Under the pieces are notes generated by a model, which had not been told where the DNA came from, ran no database searches, and saw only the letters and a list, made by a program, of their open reading frames with translations. Source: MFD09286-c1 sp963701015 (GTDB taxonomy: Bacteria; Bacteroidota; Bacteroidia; Bacteroidales; DTGW01). From it: DNA of 64,000 nt. The stretch is taken from positions 248,001 through 312,000 of the forward strand of contig OY969556.1 in NCBI GenBank assembly GCA_963701015.1, in the 5' to 3' direction. How positions within the stretch are numbered: position 1 is the first letter of the stretch; every line of letters begins with the position of its first letter. The position numbers were made by a program, and so were the translations under genes. This document shows positions 35,535 to 42,933 of the stretch, one piece after another.

Positions 35535-37124
35535 ATGATACAAGATAGATTAATTATGCAGGCTGTTTCAAAAATTCATCAGCGTGCAGATAGACAAGAA
35601 AAAATTGAAAAGATAGTAAATACCTATGTTGAGATAGGTATTTTGCCACAACTATTGAATAAAAATAATCAAATAATTTATGGCAGACGAGGAACTGGAA
35701 AGACTCATATATTAAGAAAACTTGAGGATGATTTAATTAAATCAAAGGATGAGAAAAATCTTGTAACATATATAGATGCAAGATATTTGGGAAGTAGCCC
35801 CCAATATACTGATACAGCTTCATCTCTTAGAGTTCGCTGTCAATCATTGTTTAATGATGTTCTAAAGGAAATATACTATACAATTCTTCAACATTTAATT
35901 GAATTTCCTAACGAAAACGCAAATCGAGCATTTGATGCACTTGAAAATTTTAATAAATCAAGCAATGTTGAGATTTATTCTTCAAAATCTATTTCACAAA
36001 AAGAACAAATTGCTAATAAGGATAGTTCGAATGCTGGTATAGATATATCTCCAAATACTATTGCAATAAAGTTTGGTGCATCTTCAATTGAAGAATTAAA
36101 TAAAGAGCGAACAATTACTTATAGCATAGAAGATGAACAAAAGATTTTATTTCCTGACATTAATTTCTTTCTAAAAAGTGTTCTTGAATTATCAGATACT
36201 AATTTATTCCTTTTATTTGATGAATGGGCTACTATTCCTTTTGATATCCAACCTTATTTGGCTGAATTTTTTAAACGTAGCTTTTTGCCAAACCAAAGAA
36301 TTACATTAAAAATTGCATCATTGGAATATAGGTCAAACTTTACAATCCCCAAAGAGAAACATAATTATATAGGTTTTGAATTGGGTAGTGACATAGCAAC
36401 TAATTTAGATGTTGATGATTACTATGTTTATGATAGAAATCCAAAGCATATTTCAGATGTATTCGCTGAAATATTATTTAAACATATTGAAAGTGAACTT
36501 CCAGAAAATTACTTAATCTCAAATTATAATATCTCAAATTCTAAAAAGTTTATTCAAACTATTTTTACCAATATAAATGTTTTTAATGAACTTGTTAGAG
36601 CAGCAGAGGGTGTAATTAGAGATTTAATAATTATTTTTTCAATTTCGTTTTTTGATTCTCAAAGATTCAGTCGTAAGAATATTGATAAAAAAACAATTAT
36701 TGAGTCAGCAAGACAATGGTTTGAAAAGGATAAAGCTAAAAATCTCGATGAAAATTTACAAGATATACTAAGAAGAATAGTTGATGAAGTTATTGGAACA
36801 CGCAGAGCTCGTTCTTTTATGATTCCTCGTGATTTAGAGAAACATGATATAATACAAAAATTATTTGATTCAAGGGTTTTGCACTTAATAAAAAGAGGCT
36901 ATGCTGATAAAATAAATCCGGGTATAAGATATAATGTTTATACTTTAGATTTTGGTACTTATGTTGACCTTATACAGACAAGTAAAGAGCCGGAAATTGA
37001 CTTTACTAATTCAGAAATTAGTGAAAGTGAAGAATTTATTGTACCATTTGATGATAAGAGAAGTATTAGAAGAATAATTCTGACAGAACAAATTTTTAAC
37101 GCCCATACTGGCACGAGTTTATAA
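35535..37124 (+). CDS. P-loop ATPase, possibly ORC/CDC6-like
   Basis: I start the protein at ATG 35535 (529 residues) because the longer frame reads through repeat R5. Walker A is G-R-R-G-T-G-K-T (residues 50-57), Walker B L-F-L-L-F-D-E (about 224-230). A variable loop between them (about 125-200) and a helical C-terminal part follow, with the winged-helix-like stretch S-R-V-L-H-L-I-K-R-G-Y-A. The arrangement resembles ORC/CDC6-type or related AAA ATPases found in accessory islands, some linked to phage defence. The last codons and the stop lie inside a REP-like hairpin (37110-37132), so the original C-terminus may have been replaced. Confidence 0.7.
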   Translation: MIQDRLIMQAVSKIHQRADRQEKIEKIVNTYVEIGILPQLLNKNNQIIYGRRGTGKTHILRKLEDDLIKSKDEKNLVTYIDARYLGSSPQYTDTASSLRVRCQSLFNDVLKEIYYTILQHLIEFPNENANRAFDALENFNKSSNVEIYSSKSISQKEQIANKDSSNAGIDISPNTIAIKFGASSIEELNKERTITYSIEDEQKILFPDINFFLKSVLELSDTNLFLLFDEWATIPFDIQPYLAEFFKRSFLPNQRITLKIASLEYRSNFTIPKEKHNYIGFELGSDIATNLDVDDYYVYDRNPKHISDVFAEILFKHIESELPENYLISNYNISNSKKFIQTIFTNINVFNELVRAAEGVIRDLIIIFSISFFDSQRFSRKNIDKKTIIESARQWFEKDKAKNLDENLQDILRRIVDEVIGTRRARSFMIPRDLEKHDIIQKLFDSRVLHLIKRGYADKINPGIRYNVYTLDFGTYVDLIQTSKEPEIDFTNSEISESEEFIVPFDDKRSIRRIILTEQIFNAHTGTSL

Positions 37125-37132
37125 CACGTGCC
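37110..37132. repeat. REP-like hairpin (copy 1) covering a stop codon
   Basis: GGCACGAGTT-TAT-AACACGTGCC: ten-base arms with one A-A mismatch. The loop and right arm contain the TAA (37122-37124) that ends the ATPase gene. Confidence 0.75.
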
Positions 37133-37149
37133 CCCGCTGACGCTCACTT

Positions 37150-37175
37150 GCTAGCGCAAGTGTCCGATTGTGCTA
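37150..37175. repeat. REP-like short palindrome (copy b)
   Basis: GCTAGCGCAAGTGTCCGATTGTGCTA, same family as 26115-26141. With the preceding CACTTG it forms a stem CACTTGC/GCAAGTG. Confidence 0.6.
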
Positions 37176-37249
37176 AATATGCTTTTGAAAAATTCAATAG
37201 TTTATTAAAATAAGATAGTACAGGTTAAAAGCTTGAACAGACCCCCGCT

Positions 37250-37272
37250 GGCGCGAGTTTGTAACGCGTGCC
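37250..37272. repeat. REP-like hairpin (copy 2)
   Basis: GGCGCGAGTT-TGT-AACGCGTGCC, the same hairpin as 37110-37132 with compensating changes, and the same CCCCCGCTG neighbour. Such units in Bacteroidota are often mobilised by RAYT (Y1) transposases, none of which is in this window. Confidence 0.7.
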
Positions 37273-37348
37273 TCTCTAATCTGCATTTATAAATTTATCC
37301 ATGCTCTTGTAAAATACTAAGTAATTTTTTGAGTAATTCAATTTATAT

Positions 37349-37374
37349 AAGGCTAAACCAACAAAGCCTTTTTT
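37349..37374 (+). terminator. Probable intrinsic terminator
   Basis: AAGGCT-AAACCAACA-AAGCCT followed by six T, 37 bases before the SRAP gene start; it would stop readthrough from the cassette array. Confidence 0.6.
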
Positions 37375-37410
37375 AAATTGTTAAAACAGATAATTTAAAA
37401 CCAAATGCTT

Positions 37411-38154
37411 ATGTGTTACGATGCAAAAGCGCTAATAAGCACCCAGTTAAAAAGGGCAAAAAGGTTTCACAATGTAGAAGCCATTAAAGAAATTGTAGAA
37501 AAACGAAAGGGTTATAATTACTATCATGTTTCGGGCTTTGCACATCCCCGCCTGGTTATTTATACCAATGCCGAACCAACTAAACCCACGGCAAGTGTTT
37601 GGGGTTTATTGCCAACATGGTCGAAGGATAAGGAGATTTGGAACAATACACTAAATGCCCGGGTTGAAACTATATTCGAAAAATCATCCTTTAAAGAGTC
37701 GGCAAAGAACAAACGTTGCCTTATTTACCTCGACGGTTTTTACGAACACCAGCATGTGAAAGGTAAAGCATATCCTTATTATATTCACCGGAACGATAGC
37801 GATCATTTGGTTGTTGCAGGTTTATGGAACGATTGGACTGATAAACAAACTGGCGAAATACTAAATACTTTCAGTATAGTTACCACAAAGGCAAATAAAC
37901 TCATGTCAGTTATTCACAACAATCCTAAATTGCCTGAACCACGTATGCCTTTAATTTTGGATGAAAGTTTGGAAGATGTCTGGCTAAATTTGACAGGTGA
38001 ATCGGAATTGAAAGATTTAGCCATTTCTATCTCCGACGATAAAATGGAAGCGCATACAGTTCAAAAATTAAAAGGGGCAACCGCAGTTGGAAATGTGGAG
38101 CAGGCAACCGATAAGTTTTTATATCCTGAATTAAGTCCGCCTACATTGTTTTAA
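37411..38154 (+). CDS. SRAP family protein (SOS response-associated peptidase, YedK/HMCES-like)
   Basis: The frame opens Met-Leu-Met-Cys; I choose the second ATG (37411) because SRAP proteins need Cys2 exposed after Met removal. This Cys cross-links covalently to abasic sites in single-stranded DNA. The other key residues are present: Asn82 in N-A-R-V-E-T, Glu112 in G-F-Y-E-H, His169 in V-I-H-N and the R-M-P motif (178-180). The usual I-H-x-R-M-P is stretched here to I-H-N-N-P-K-L-P-E-P-R-M-P, an insertion of a few residues. The protein shields abasic sites from error-prone processing. 247 residues, complete. Confidence 0.9.
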   Translation: MCYDAKALISTQLKRAKRFHNVEAIKEIVEKRKGYNYYHVSGFAHPRLVIYTNAEPTKPTASVWGLLPTWSKDKEIWNNTLNARVETIFEKSSFKESAKNKRCLIYLDGFYEHQHVKGKAYPYYIHRNDSDHLVVAGLWNDWTDKQTGEILNTFSIVTTKANKLMSVIHNNPKLPEPRMPLILDESLEDVWLNLTGESELKDLAISISDDKMEAHTVQKLKGATAVGNVEQATDKFLYPELSPPTLF

Positions 38155-38171
38155 TGAATTTGCTAATGTGT

Positions 38172-38480
38172 TGAGGCTATTAGCTACTCCATCGAAGCTA
38201 TTAGCTACTGTGTCGAGGCTTTTTGCTACTCCATCGAAGCTATTAGCTACTCTGTCGAAGCTATTAGCTGCTCCATCGAGGCTATTAGCTGCTCCATCGA
38301 GGCTATTAGCTGCTCCATCGAGGCTATTAGCTACTCCGTCGAGGCTATTAGCTACTCCATCGAGGCTATTAGCTACTCCATCGAGGCTATTAGCTACTCC
38401 ATCGAAGCTATTAGTTACTGTGTCGAGGCTTTTTGCTACTCCATCGAAGCTATTAGCTACTCCATCGAAGCTTTTTGCTA
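38172..38480. repeat. 21-bp minisatellite 1 (about 14.5 units)
   Basis: Units of the form GCTATTAGCTACTCCATCGAG with mostly single-base variants (TCC/TGT, GAA/GAG, GCT/GCTG). It starts 18 bases after the SRAP stop codon. Two plus-strand frames and one minus-strand frame stay open simply because 21 is a multiple of three; the plus frame would give repeated L-L-A-T-P-S-R heptads from 38168. I see no reason to treat it as a real protein gene. Confidence 0.9.
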
Positions 38481-38566
38481 AATATCCATTTCCAGGAAAC
38501 TATTTGTCAATTTCTTATTAAAATGATTCGTCCGCATTCCAATATTAGTCGTCCGCACTCAACTAA

Positions 38567-38713
38567 TTCATGTTCCGGTTCAATGAATACATATTCCTGT
38601 TCAATAATTCCTTGTCCCGGTTTGATAATTACATGTTCCGGTTTAATAATTCCTTGTTCCGGTTCAATAAATTCATGTTCCGGTTTAATAATTACATGTT
38701 CCGGTTTAATGTT
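38567..38713. repeat. 21-bp minisatellite 2 (seven units)
   Basis: Seven units such as TACATGTTCCGGTTTAATAAT, unrelated in sequence to minisatellite 1 but with the same period. GTCCGCA(C/T)T occurs on both sides (38530, 38553 and 38720). On the minus strand it would give I-I-K-P-E-H-V heptads within a 76-codon frame; coding status is uncertain. Confidence 0.88.
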
Positions 38714-38758
38714 GAGGTGTCCGCACTGATTCATCACATATCCCGGCCAATAAAATTA

Positions 38759-38788
38759 GAGAGTGTCGAGAGTGTCCGAGAGTGTCCA
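38759..38788. repeat. Short direct repeat GAGAGTGTCC
   Basis: Three adjacent copies of GAGAGTGTC(C), a third small tandem array in this gene-free stretch (38155-38966). Confidence 0.75.
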
Positions 38789-38841
38789 AAAAAGTGTGTA
38801 AATGATAATATTTTCTATGATTACAAAAAGCCATGATAATT

Positions 38842-38897
38842 ACTACTTTTAGTTGTTGAATACAACTAAAAGTAGTGTAATTACAACTGTAAGTAGC
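38842..38897. promoter_or_regulatory. Operator-like palindrome plus extra half-site upstream of the XRE gene
   Basis: Perfect 15-base arms ACTACTTTTAGTTGT (38842-38856) and ACAACTAAAAGTAGT (38862-38876) around TGAAT. A third half-site ACAACTGTAAGTAGC (38883-38897) repeats the right arm at exactly 21 bases, two helical turns. There is no T-run directly after the palindrome, so an operator fits better than a terminator. The XRE start is 70 bases downstream. Confidence 0.6.
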
Positions 38898-38966
38898 TGA
38901 TTTTTTTTTGATTCAGCACATGCTTCAAAATATCTTTGTTGCATCAAATTTTTAAAAAATGTACTT

Positions 38967-39869
38967 ATGTTAGAAACAAAAAATATTGGCAATAAAATTG
39001 CCGAAGCACGAAAAAGAATAAATATTTCCCAGGCTGAGCTTGCCCAGCGTTTATTCATCAGTTCTCAGGCTGTAGGTAAATGGGAGCGGGGCGAATCAAT
39101 GCCCGACATCACAACTTTTAATCGTCTTGCTGAAATTCTGGGTGTTGACCTTAATTACTTTTCAAATAACTTCCAAACCACGGTTAATGAAACTACAAGC
39201 CTTGAACCGGGTGAAGCTCATTCCACTGAATTGCCAACCGCAAAGCTGAAAAAAAAGATGAGTTGGGATATGTCAGAAGGAAATTGGGTGGATGCCGACT
39301 TTTCCGGTTTAAAAAACCTACATGAAAAGTTCAGTTCATCAAACATGCAGCGCTGCCAGTTTATTGGTTCTGAAATGGCGGGTCTTCTTCTTAAAAACAA
39401 TAATGTTATCAGTTGTGACTTTTCAAGCTCCAACATCAGTAGCAGTCATATTCAGAATTCGAACTTAACCAAAAATCAATTTAAAAACTGTTCGCTAAAA
39501 GAAACAGAATTTACAGGAAGCTATATGAACGACTGCGACTTCACAGCTGCCGATTTTACCGGAGCCATATTTAAATCAGGAGGTTTAGAGAAATGCATAA
39601 TTGCAAATGCTGTTTGGCGCAGTACCTCATTTATTGATACTTATTTTGGCGACATTATTTTCGAAGGCATAATTGAAGATTGCGCCTTTGAAAACTGTGG
39701 ATTTAGAAAGGTTAAATTTCAAAACGCCACACTTATGAATACCTTTTTTAAAAACAATAAGAAGCTGAAACAAGTTGAGTTTATTAACTGCAAAGTGGAT
39801 AAAATAACCTATGCTTTTTTACAAAATGGCAATGCCGGTTTAACCGGAGTAACATTACTAACTGAATAA
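38967..39869 (+). CDS. XRE-type helix-turn-helix regulator fused to pentapeptide repeats
   Basis: A 300-residue protein. Residues 5-62 form an XRE/HTH_3 domain (I-A-E-A-R-K-R-I-N-I-S-Q-A-E-L-A-Q-R-L-F-I-S-S-Q-A-V-G-K-W-E-R-G). After a linker, residues about 100-275 are pentapeptide repeats (C-D-F-S-S-S-N-I-S-S-S-H-I; F-T-A-A-D-F-T-G-A-I-F), forming a right-handed quadrilateral helix. It lies 14 bases upstream of the ABC exporter genes and probably controls them, using the palindromic sites upstream. Whether the pentapeptide part senses a ligand or protects a target such as gyrase is unknown. Its start lacks a Shine-Dalgarno site. Confidence 0.85.
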   Translation: MLETKNIGNKIAEARKRINISQAELAQRLFISSQAVGKWERGESMPDITTFNRLAEILGVDLNYFSNNFQTTVNETTSLEPGEAHSTELPTAKLKKKMSWDMSEGNWVDADFSGLKNLHEKFSSSNMQRCQFIGSEMAGLLLKNNNVISCDFSSSNISSSHIQNSNLTKNQFKNCSLKETEFTGSYMNDCDFTAADFTGAIFKSGGLEKCIIANAVWRSTSFIDTYFGDIIFEGIIEDCAFENCGFRKVKFQNATLMNTFFKNNKKLKQVEFINCKVDKITYAFLQNGNAGLTGVTLLTE

Positions 39870-39870
39870 A

Positions 39871-39875
39871 GGAGG
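39871..39875 (+). promoter_or_regulatory. Strong Shine-Dalgarno site deciding the ABC ATPase start
   Basis: GGAGG lies 2 bases from ATG 39878 but 8 bases from ATG 39884. The permease gene has GGAGG (40642-40646) also exactly 8 bases from its ATG, so 39884 is the likely start. Such sites are unusual in this window. Confidence 0.7.
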
Positions 39876-39883
39876 AAATGAAT

Positions 39884-40654
39884 ATGTTACAAAATGAAAT
39901 CGCCATTTCGGTTCAGGGTTTGAAAAAATCATTTAAAAACCTTGCTGTGTTGACAGGTGTTGATTTTGAAGTAAAAACAGGAAGTATTTTCGCGCTGCTC
40001 GGCTCCAACGGTGCAGGCAAAACAACAATTATAAGGATACTTTCAACCTTGTTGAAACACGACAGCGGAAACGCTACCATAAATGGATTCGATGTTTCGT
40101 CGAAACCCGCCAATGTGAGGCAGTCTATCAGTCTTACAGGGCAATTTGCTGCCGTGGATGAAATACTGACCGGGCGTGAAAATATTATTTTAATTGCCAA
40201 ACTACGGCACCTTAACAATCCGCGTCAGCTGGCGAACGATTTGCTTAATCGCTTTAGTTTAACCGAGGCAGCTGACCGCAGGGTGTCAACTTATTCGGGA
40301 GGTATGCGCCGCAGACTTGACATTGCAATGAGCCTTGTGGGAAAACCACCAATTATTTTCCTCGATGAGCCAACCACCGGGCTTGACCCCGAGGGGCGCA
40401 TCGAAGTCTGGACGATGGTAAAAGAGCTTGCTAACAGTGGTACAACTGTATTCCTTACTACCCAGGTTTTGGATGAAGCTGAACAGCTTGCTGATAGAAT
40501 TGCAATACTTCACGAGGGAAAAATTATCGTGAACGGCACACTCGCGGAGCTTAAAAAGCTGTTCCCTCCCGCAAAGGTGGAATATATTGAAAAACAGCCA
40601 ACGTTGGAAGATATATTTCTTGCAATCATTGGCAAAAAAATGGAGGAAAAGTAA
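39884..40654 (+). CDS. DrrA-like ABC transporter ATP-binding protein
   Basis: A 256-residue ATPase (two residues longer if the first ATG is used). Walker A L-G-S-N-G-A-G-K-T-T, signature Y-S-G-G-M-R-R-R-L-D-I-A, Walker B P-I-I-F-L-D-E-P-T-T-G-L-D-P, and the switch His replaced by Gln (T-T-Q). The M-R-R-R-L signature and the permease partner place it in the daunorubicin-resistance DrrA group of drug exporters. G+C is clearly higher than in neighbours (35 of 60 bases in 40261-40320), and the Shine-Dalgarno site is foreign to the host style, pointing to horizontal transfer. The permease ATG directly follows its stop codon. Confidence 0.9.
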   Translation: MLQNEIAISVQGLKKSFKNLAVLTGVDFEVKTGSIFALLGSNGAGKTTIIRILSTLLKHDSGNATINGFDVSSKPANVRQSISLTGQFAAVDEILTGRENIILIAKLRHLNNPRQLANDLLNRFSLTEAADRRVSTYSGGMRRRLDIAMSLVGKPPIIFLDEPTTGLDPEGRIEVWTMVKELANSGTTVFLTTQVLDEAEQLADRIAILHEGKIIVNGTLAELKKLFPPAKVEYIEKQPTLEDIFLAIIGKKMEEK

Positions 40655-41422
40655 ATGGAAACGATAAAAAACTATTTTTTCAGAGATTTGGGTGTTATGC
40701 TGGGTCGATCCATGCGCCATATTTTTCGAAGTTTGGATACCATTATAACTGTTACCATAACGCCAATTACAATGATGCTGTTATTCGTTTATGTATTTGG
40801 CGGTGCCATTAAAACAGGCACAAGTAACTATGTAAATTATCTGCTTCCCGGAATACTGTTGATAGCGATTGGAAGCGGTATATCCTATACGGCTTACCGC
40901 CTGTTTATTGATATGCAACGTGGCATATTGGAGCGGTTCCACTCTATGCCGATTGCACGTTCAACTGTGCTTTGGGGTCATGTGCTGACTTCGCTGGTAT
41001 CAAATGCTATTTCAGTTGTTGTTATAATTCTTGTAGCATTAATTATGGGTTTTCGTTCGTCGGCAGATGTACTCTCATGGCTTGCTGTGGCTGGTATTCT
41101 TACGCTTTTCACACTAGCCTTGACCTGGATAGCTGTGATTGCAGGTCTTTCTGCTAAATCGGTGGACGGAGTAAGCGTCTTTTCCTATCCATTAATATTC
41201 CTGCCGTTTATTAGCTCGGCGTTTGTGCCAACCAAATCGATGCCGTCGGGCGTTCGCGCTTTTGCCGAAAATCAACCGGTGTCCTCTATAGTAGATACTA
41301 TACGCGCGTTGCTTTCAAACCAACCTGCCGGTAACGAAATATGGATTGCTCTTGCATGGTGCGTAGTTATTATGCTTGTTGCTTATATATTTGCGATGCG
41401 CTTATATAAAAGTCGGGTGTAA
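40655..41422 (+). CDS. DrrB-like ABC-2 type permease
   Basis: A 255-residue inner-membrane protein with six helices and the ABC-2/DrrB pattern: an N-terminal amphipathic segment (R-S-M-R-H-I-F-R-S-L-D-T), Y-L-L-P-G-I-L-L near the second helix, M-Q-R-G-I-L-E-R-F-H-S-M-P (coupling region) and A-F-V-P-T-K-S-M-P-S-G-V-R between helices 5 and 6. With the ATPase upstream it forms an exporter, probably for a hydrophobic compound. Transcriptionally and translationally linked to the ATPase (start follows stop directly, GGAGG 8 bases before ATG). Confidence 0.9.
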   Translation: METIKNYFFRDLGVMLGRSMRHIFRSLDTIITVTITPITMMLLFVYVFGGAIKTGTSNYVNYLLPGILLIAIGSGISYTAYRLFIDMQRGILERFHSMPIARSTVLWGHVLTSLVSNAISVVVIILVALIMGFRSSADVLSWLAVAGILTLFTLALTWIAVIAGLSAKSVDGVSVFSYPLIFLPFISSAFVPTKSMPSGVRAFAENQPVSSIVDTIRALLSNQPAGNEIWIALAWCVVIMLVAYIFAMRLYKSRV

Positions 41423-41613
41423 ATATTGTTTCGTTGCTAATATTTGGCTCAATAGCGAATGCGTTTGTTTGTGCTAAAATGCGTTTGCAGACATCAATAG
41501 AATATTTAAATAAGGCCGAAAGAGCTAATAGCCTGAACTGGTAATTTAAAACCTACTTTGGTGCATATATTTCGCTTATGTTTACAAGTATTTCAACCTA
41601 TCTTTTTTATAAA

Positions 41614-41647
41614 AACAAAATGTCCTTTTTAGCAAGGATATTTTGTT
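41614..41647. terminator. Bidirectional terminator between convergent operons
   Basis: AACAAAATGTCC (41614-41625) and GGATATTTTGTT (41636-41647) pair at 11 of 12 positions, with T- and A-rich flanks. It serves the ABC genes (plus) and the Met-rich/Msr cluster (minus). Confidence 0.75.
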
Positions 41648-41681
41648 AATTTCAAAGAAACAATTCATTTATACCAGTTTC

Positions 41682-41903
41682 TTACATCATTTTTTTCTTC
41701 ATCATTGTCGTGTCCTTTTTCATTTTCATGTCATTGTGTTTCATGTCTTTTTTGGAATTATGCATCATGCCCTTTTTCATTTTTGTGGTGTCGTTCATGC
41801 TTTTCATATCATCCTTTTTCATGGTAGATTGGCTATAAACGGAGTTGGCAAATGCAATTAATCCAATGATAAGGATTGCGGTGATCATTTGTTTTGTTTT
41901 CAT
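41682..41903 (-). CDS. Secreted methionine-rich MXKDX-repeat protein
   Basis: A 73-residue protein with a signal peptide (about 1-24, ending S-V-Y-S-Q). The mature part is almost only Met, Lys, Asp, Asn, Thr and His, with degenerate M-x-K-D-x repeats (T-M-K-K-D-D-M-K-S-M-N-D, K-K-D-M-K-H-N-D-M-K). I count 15 Met in all. This matches the pentapeptide MXKDX-repeat family (TIGR02953-like), whose role is unknown. It lies 56 bases downstream of the MsrB-MsrA gene on the same strand. An exported, flexible, Met-rich chain next to a methionine sulfoxide reductase suggests an oxidant sink that the reductase regenerates; metal binding is an alternative. Confidence 0.85.
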   Translation of the reverse strand: MKTKQMITAILIIGLIAFANSVYSQSTMKKDDMKSMNDTTKMKKGMMHNSKKDMKHNDMKMKKDTTMMKKKMM

Positions 41904-41959
41904 GTAAATAAATTTTAAGCGTTAATAATTAGGAATGTTTAAATGAAAATTATTTTATA

Positions 41960-42916
41960 TTAAAACCTTTTTGTATATCCGTGACAATAAGGTGTCTGCC
42001 CTTCTTTTTCATAATATTGCTGATGGTATTCCTCTGCTTTCCAAAAGGTAGTTGCAGGGTCAACCCGGGTAGCAATTTTGTAACCTTTTTGCTGTAAAAT
42101 GGATATAAGGTTTTCTGCAATTTCTTTCTGTGAGTCGTTCCGATAAAAAACTTCCGACCTATACTGCTCTCCAATATCGGGTCCCTGGCCATCAACCTGT
42201 GTTGGGTCGTGAATTTCGAAAAACATTTTAGCTACCTTTTCATAGTCGGTTTTTTGGGTATCGAAAACAACCATAACAGCCTCAGCATGGCCTGTTGTGT
42301 GGGTGCAAACATCTTTGTAAGTCGGGTGTTCGGTATGACCTCCGGTATAACCAACTTCTGTTGAAATAACGCCATTAATTTTGTGCATATAATATTCAAC
42401 ACCCCAAAAACAGCCACCGGCAAAAATTGCAGTGTCGTTAGTTGAAGCCTTGTTATAATTAAAAGGTATGAAATCAAGAGAAATTGAATTTACACAATGG
42501 CGCGTGTTCTTGGGTGTAAACCCTTCGCCCATGAAAACATGGCCCAGGTGTGCACCACATCTTGCACATACAATTTCAGTTCGCATTCCATCGGGGTCAG
42601 GTATTCGTTTTATTGCCCCTTTTATTTCATCATCAAAAGCCGGCCATCCACAACCTGCATTGAATTTATCTTTCGACCTGTATAGCTCTGCACCGCAGCG
42701 TCTACAAACGTAGGTACCATCTTCGTAAAAATTATCATATTTACCGGTAAAAGGTGTCTCGGTTTGTTTGTAAACAATTACATCTTCTTCCTCTTTAGTA
42801 AGTGTTCTGTAATTTGGATTGGTCTGCTCATTTGTATTTTGTGCTATTTTTTGCTTGCTTTGCGCGCACCCTGATACTGTTACCATCAGAAATGCCAGTA
42901 AAATTAAATTTTTCAT
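41960..42916 (-). CDS. msrBA: Bifunctional methionine sulfoxide reductase MsrB-MsrA, lipoprotein
   Basis: A 318-residue fusion in the order MsrB then MsrA. Lipobox V-S-G-C makes Cys17 the lipid anchor, so it acts in the periplasm or envelope. MsrB (about 36-150) has the zinc Cys pairs (71/74 and 117/120) and catalytic Cys141 in N-T-R-H-C-V-N-S. MsrA (about 160-318) has catalytic Cys169 in A-G-G-C-F-W-G and the Y-T-G-G segment. Together they reduce both R and S epimers of oxidised Met in proteins; an electron donor in the envelope (thioredoxin-like) is needed and not encoded nearby. It follows the lipoprotein gene by 17 bases and precedes the Met-rich protein. Confidence 0.93.
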   Translation of the reverse strand: MKNLILLAFLMVTVSGCAQSKQKIAQNTNEQTNPNYRTLTKEEEDVIVYKQTETPFTGKYDNFYEDGTYVCRRCGAELYRSKDKFNAGCGWPAFDDEIKGAIKRIPDPDGMRTEIVCARCGAHLGHVFMGEGFTPKNTRHCVNSISLDFIPFNYNKASTNDTAIFAGGCFWGVEYYMHKINGVISTEVGYTGGHTEHPTYKDVCTHTTGHAEAVMVVFDTQKTDYEKVAKMFFEIHDPTQVDGQGPDIGEQYRSEVFYRNDSQKEIAENLISILQQKGYKIATRVDPATTFWKAEEYHQQYYEKEGQTPYCHGYTKRF

Positions 42917-42933
42917 TGCTTTAATTATTATTT

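Noticed and set aside
14161..37124. Integrase or RAYT transposase gene inside the accessory region
   Set aside because: I looked for tyrosine-recombinase and HUH motifs in all large frames and saw none; the only mobility genes are the two IS1182 transposases.
38172..38480. Possible CRISPR array (regular short repeats)
   Set aside because: Units of 21 bases follow one another without spacers; this is a minisatellite.
38168..38521. 117-codon frame with L-L-A-T-P-S-R heptads
   Set aside because: Open only because the repeat length is a multiple of three and lacks a stop in this frame; no signal, no conserved ends, and a second frame is open as well.
38507..38737. Minus-strand 76-codon frame with I-I-K-P-E-H-V heptads
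   Set aside because: Falls wholly within minisatellite 2 and its flanks; coding cannot be supported, though not excluded.
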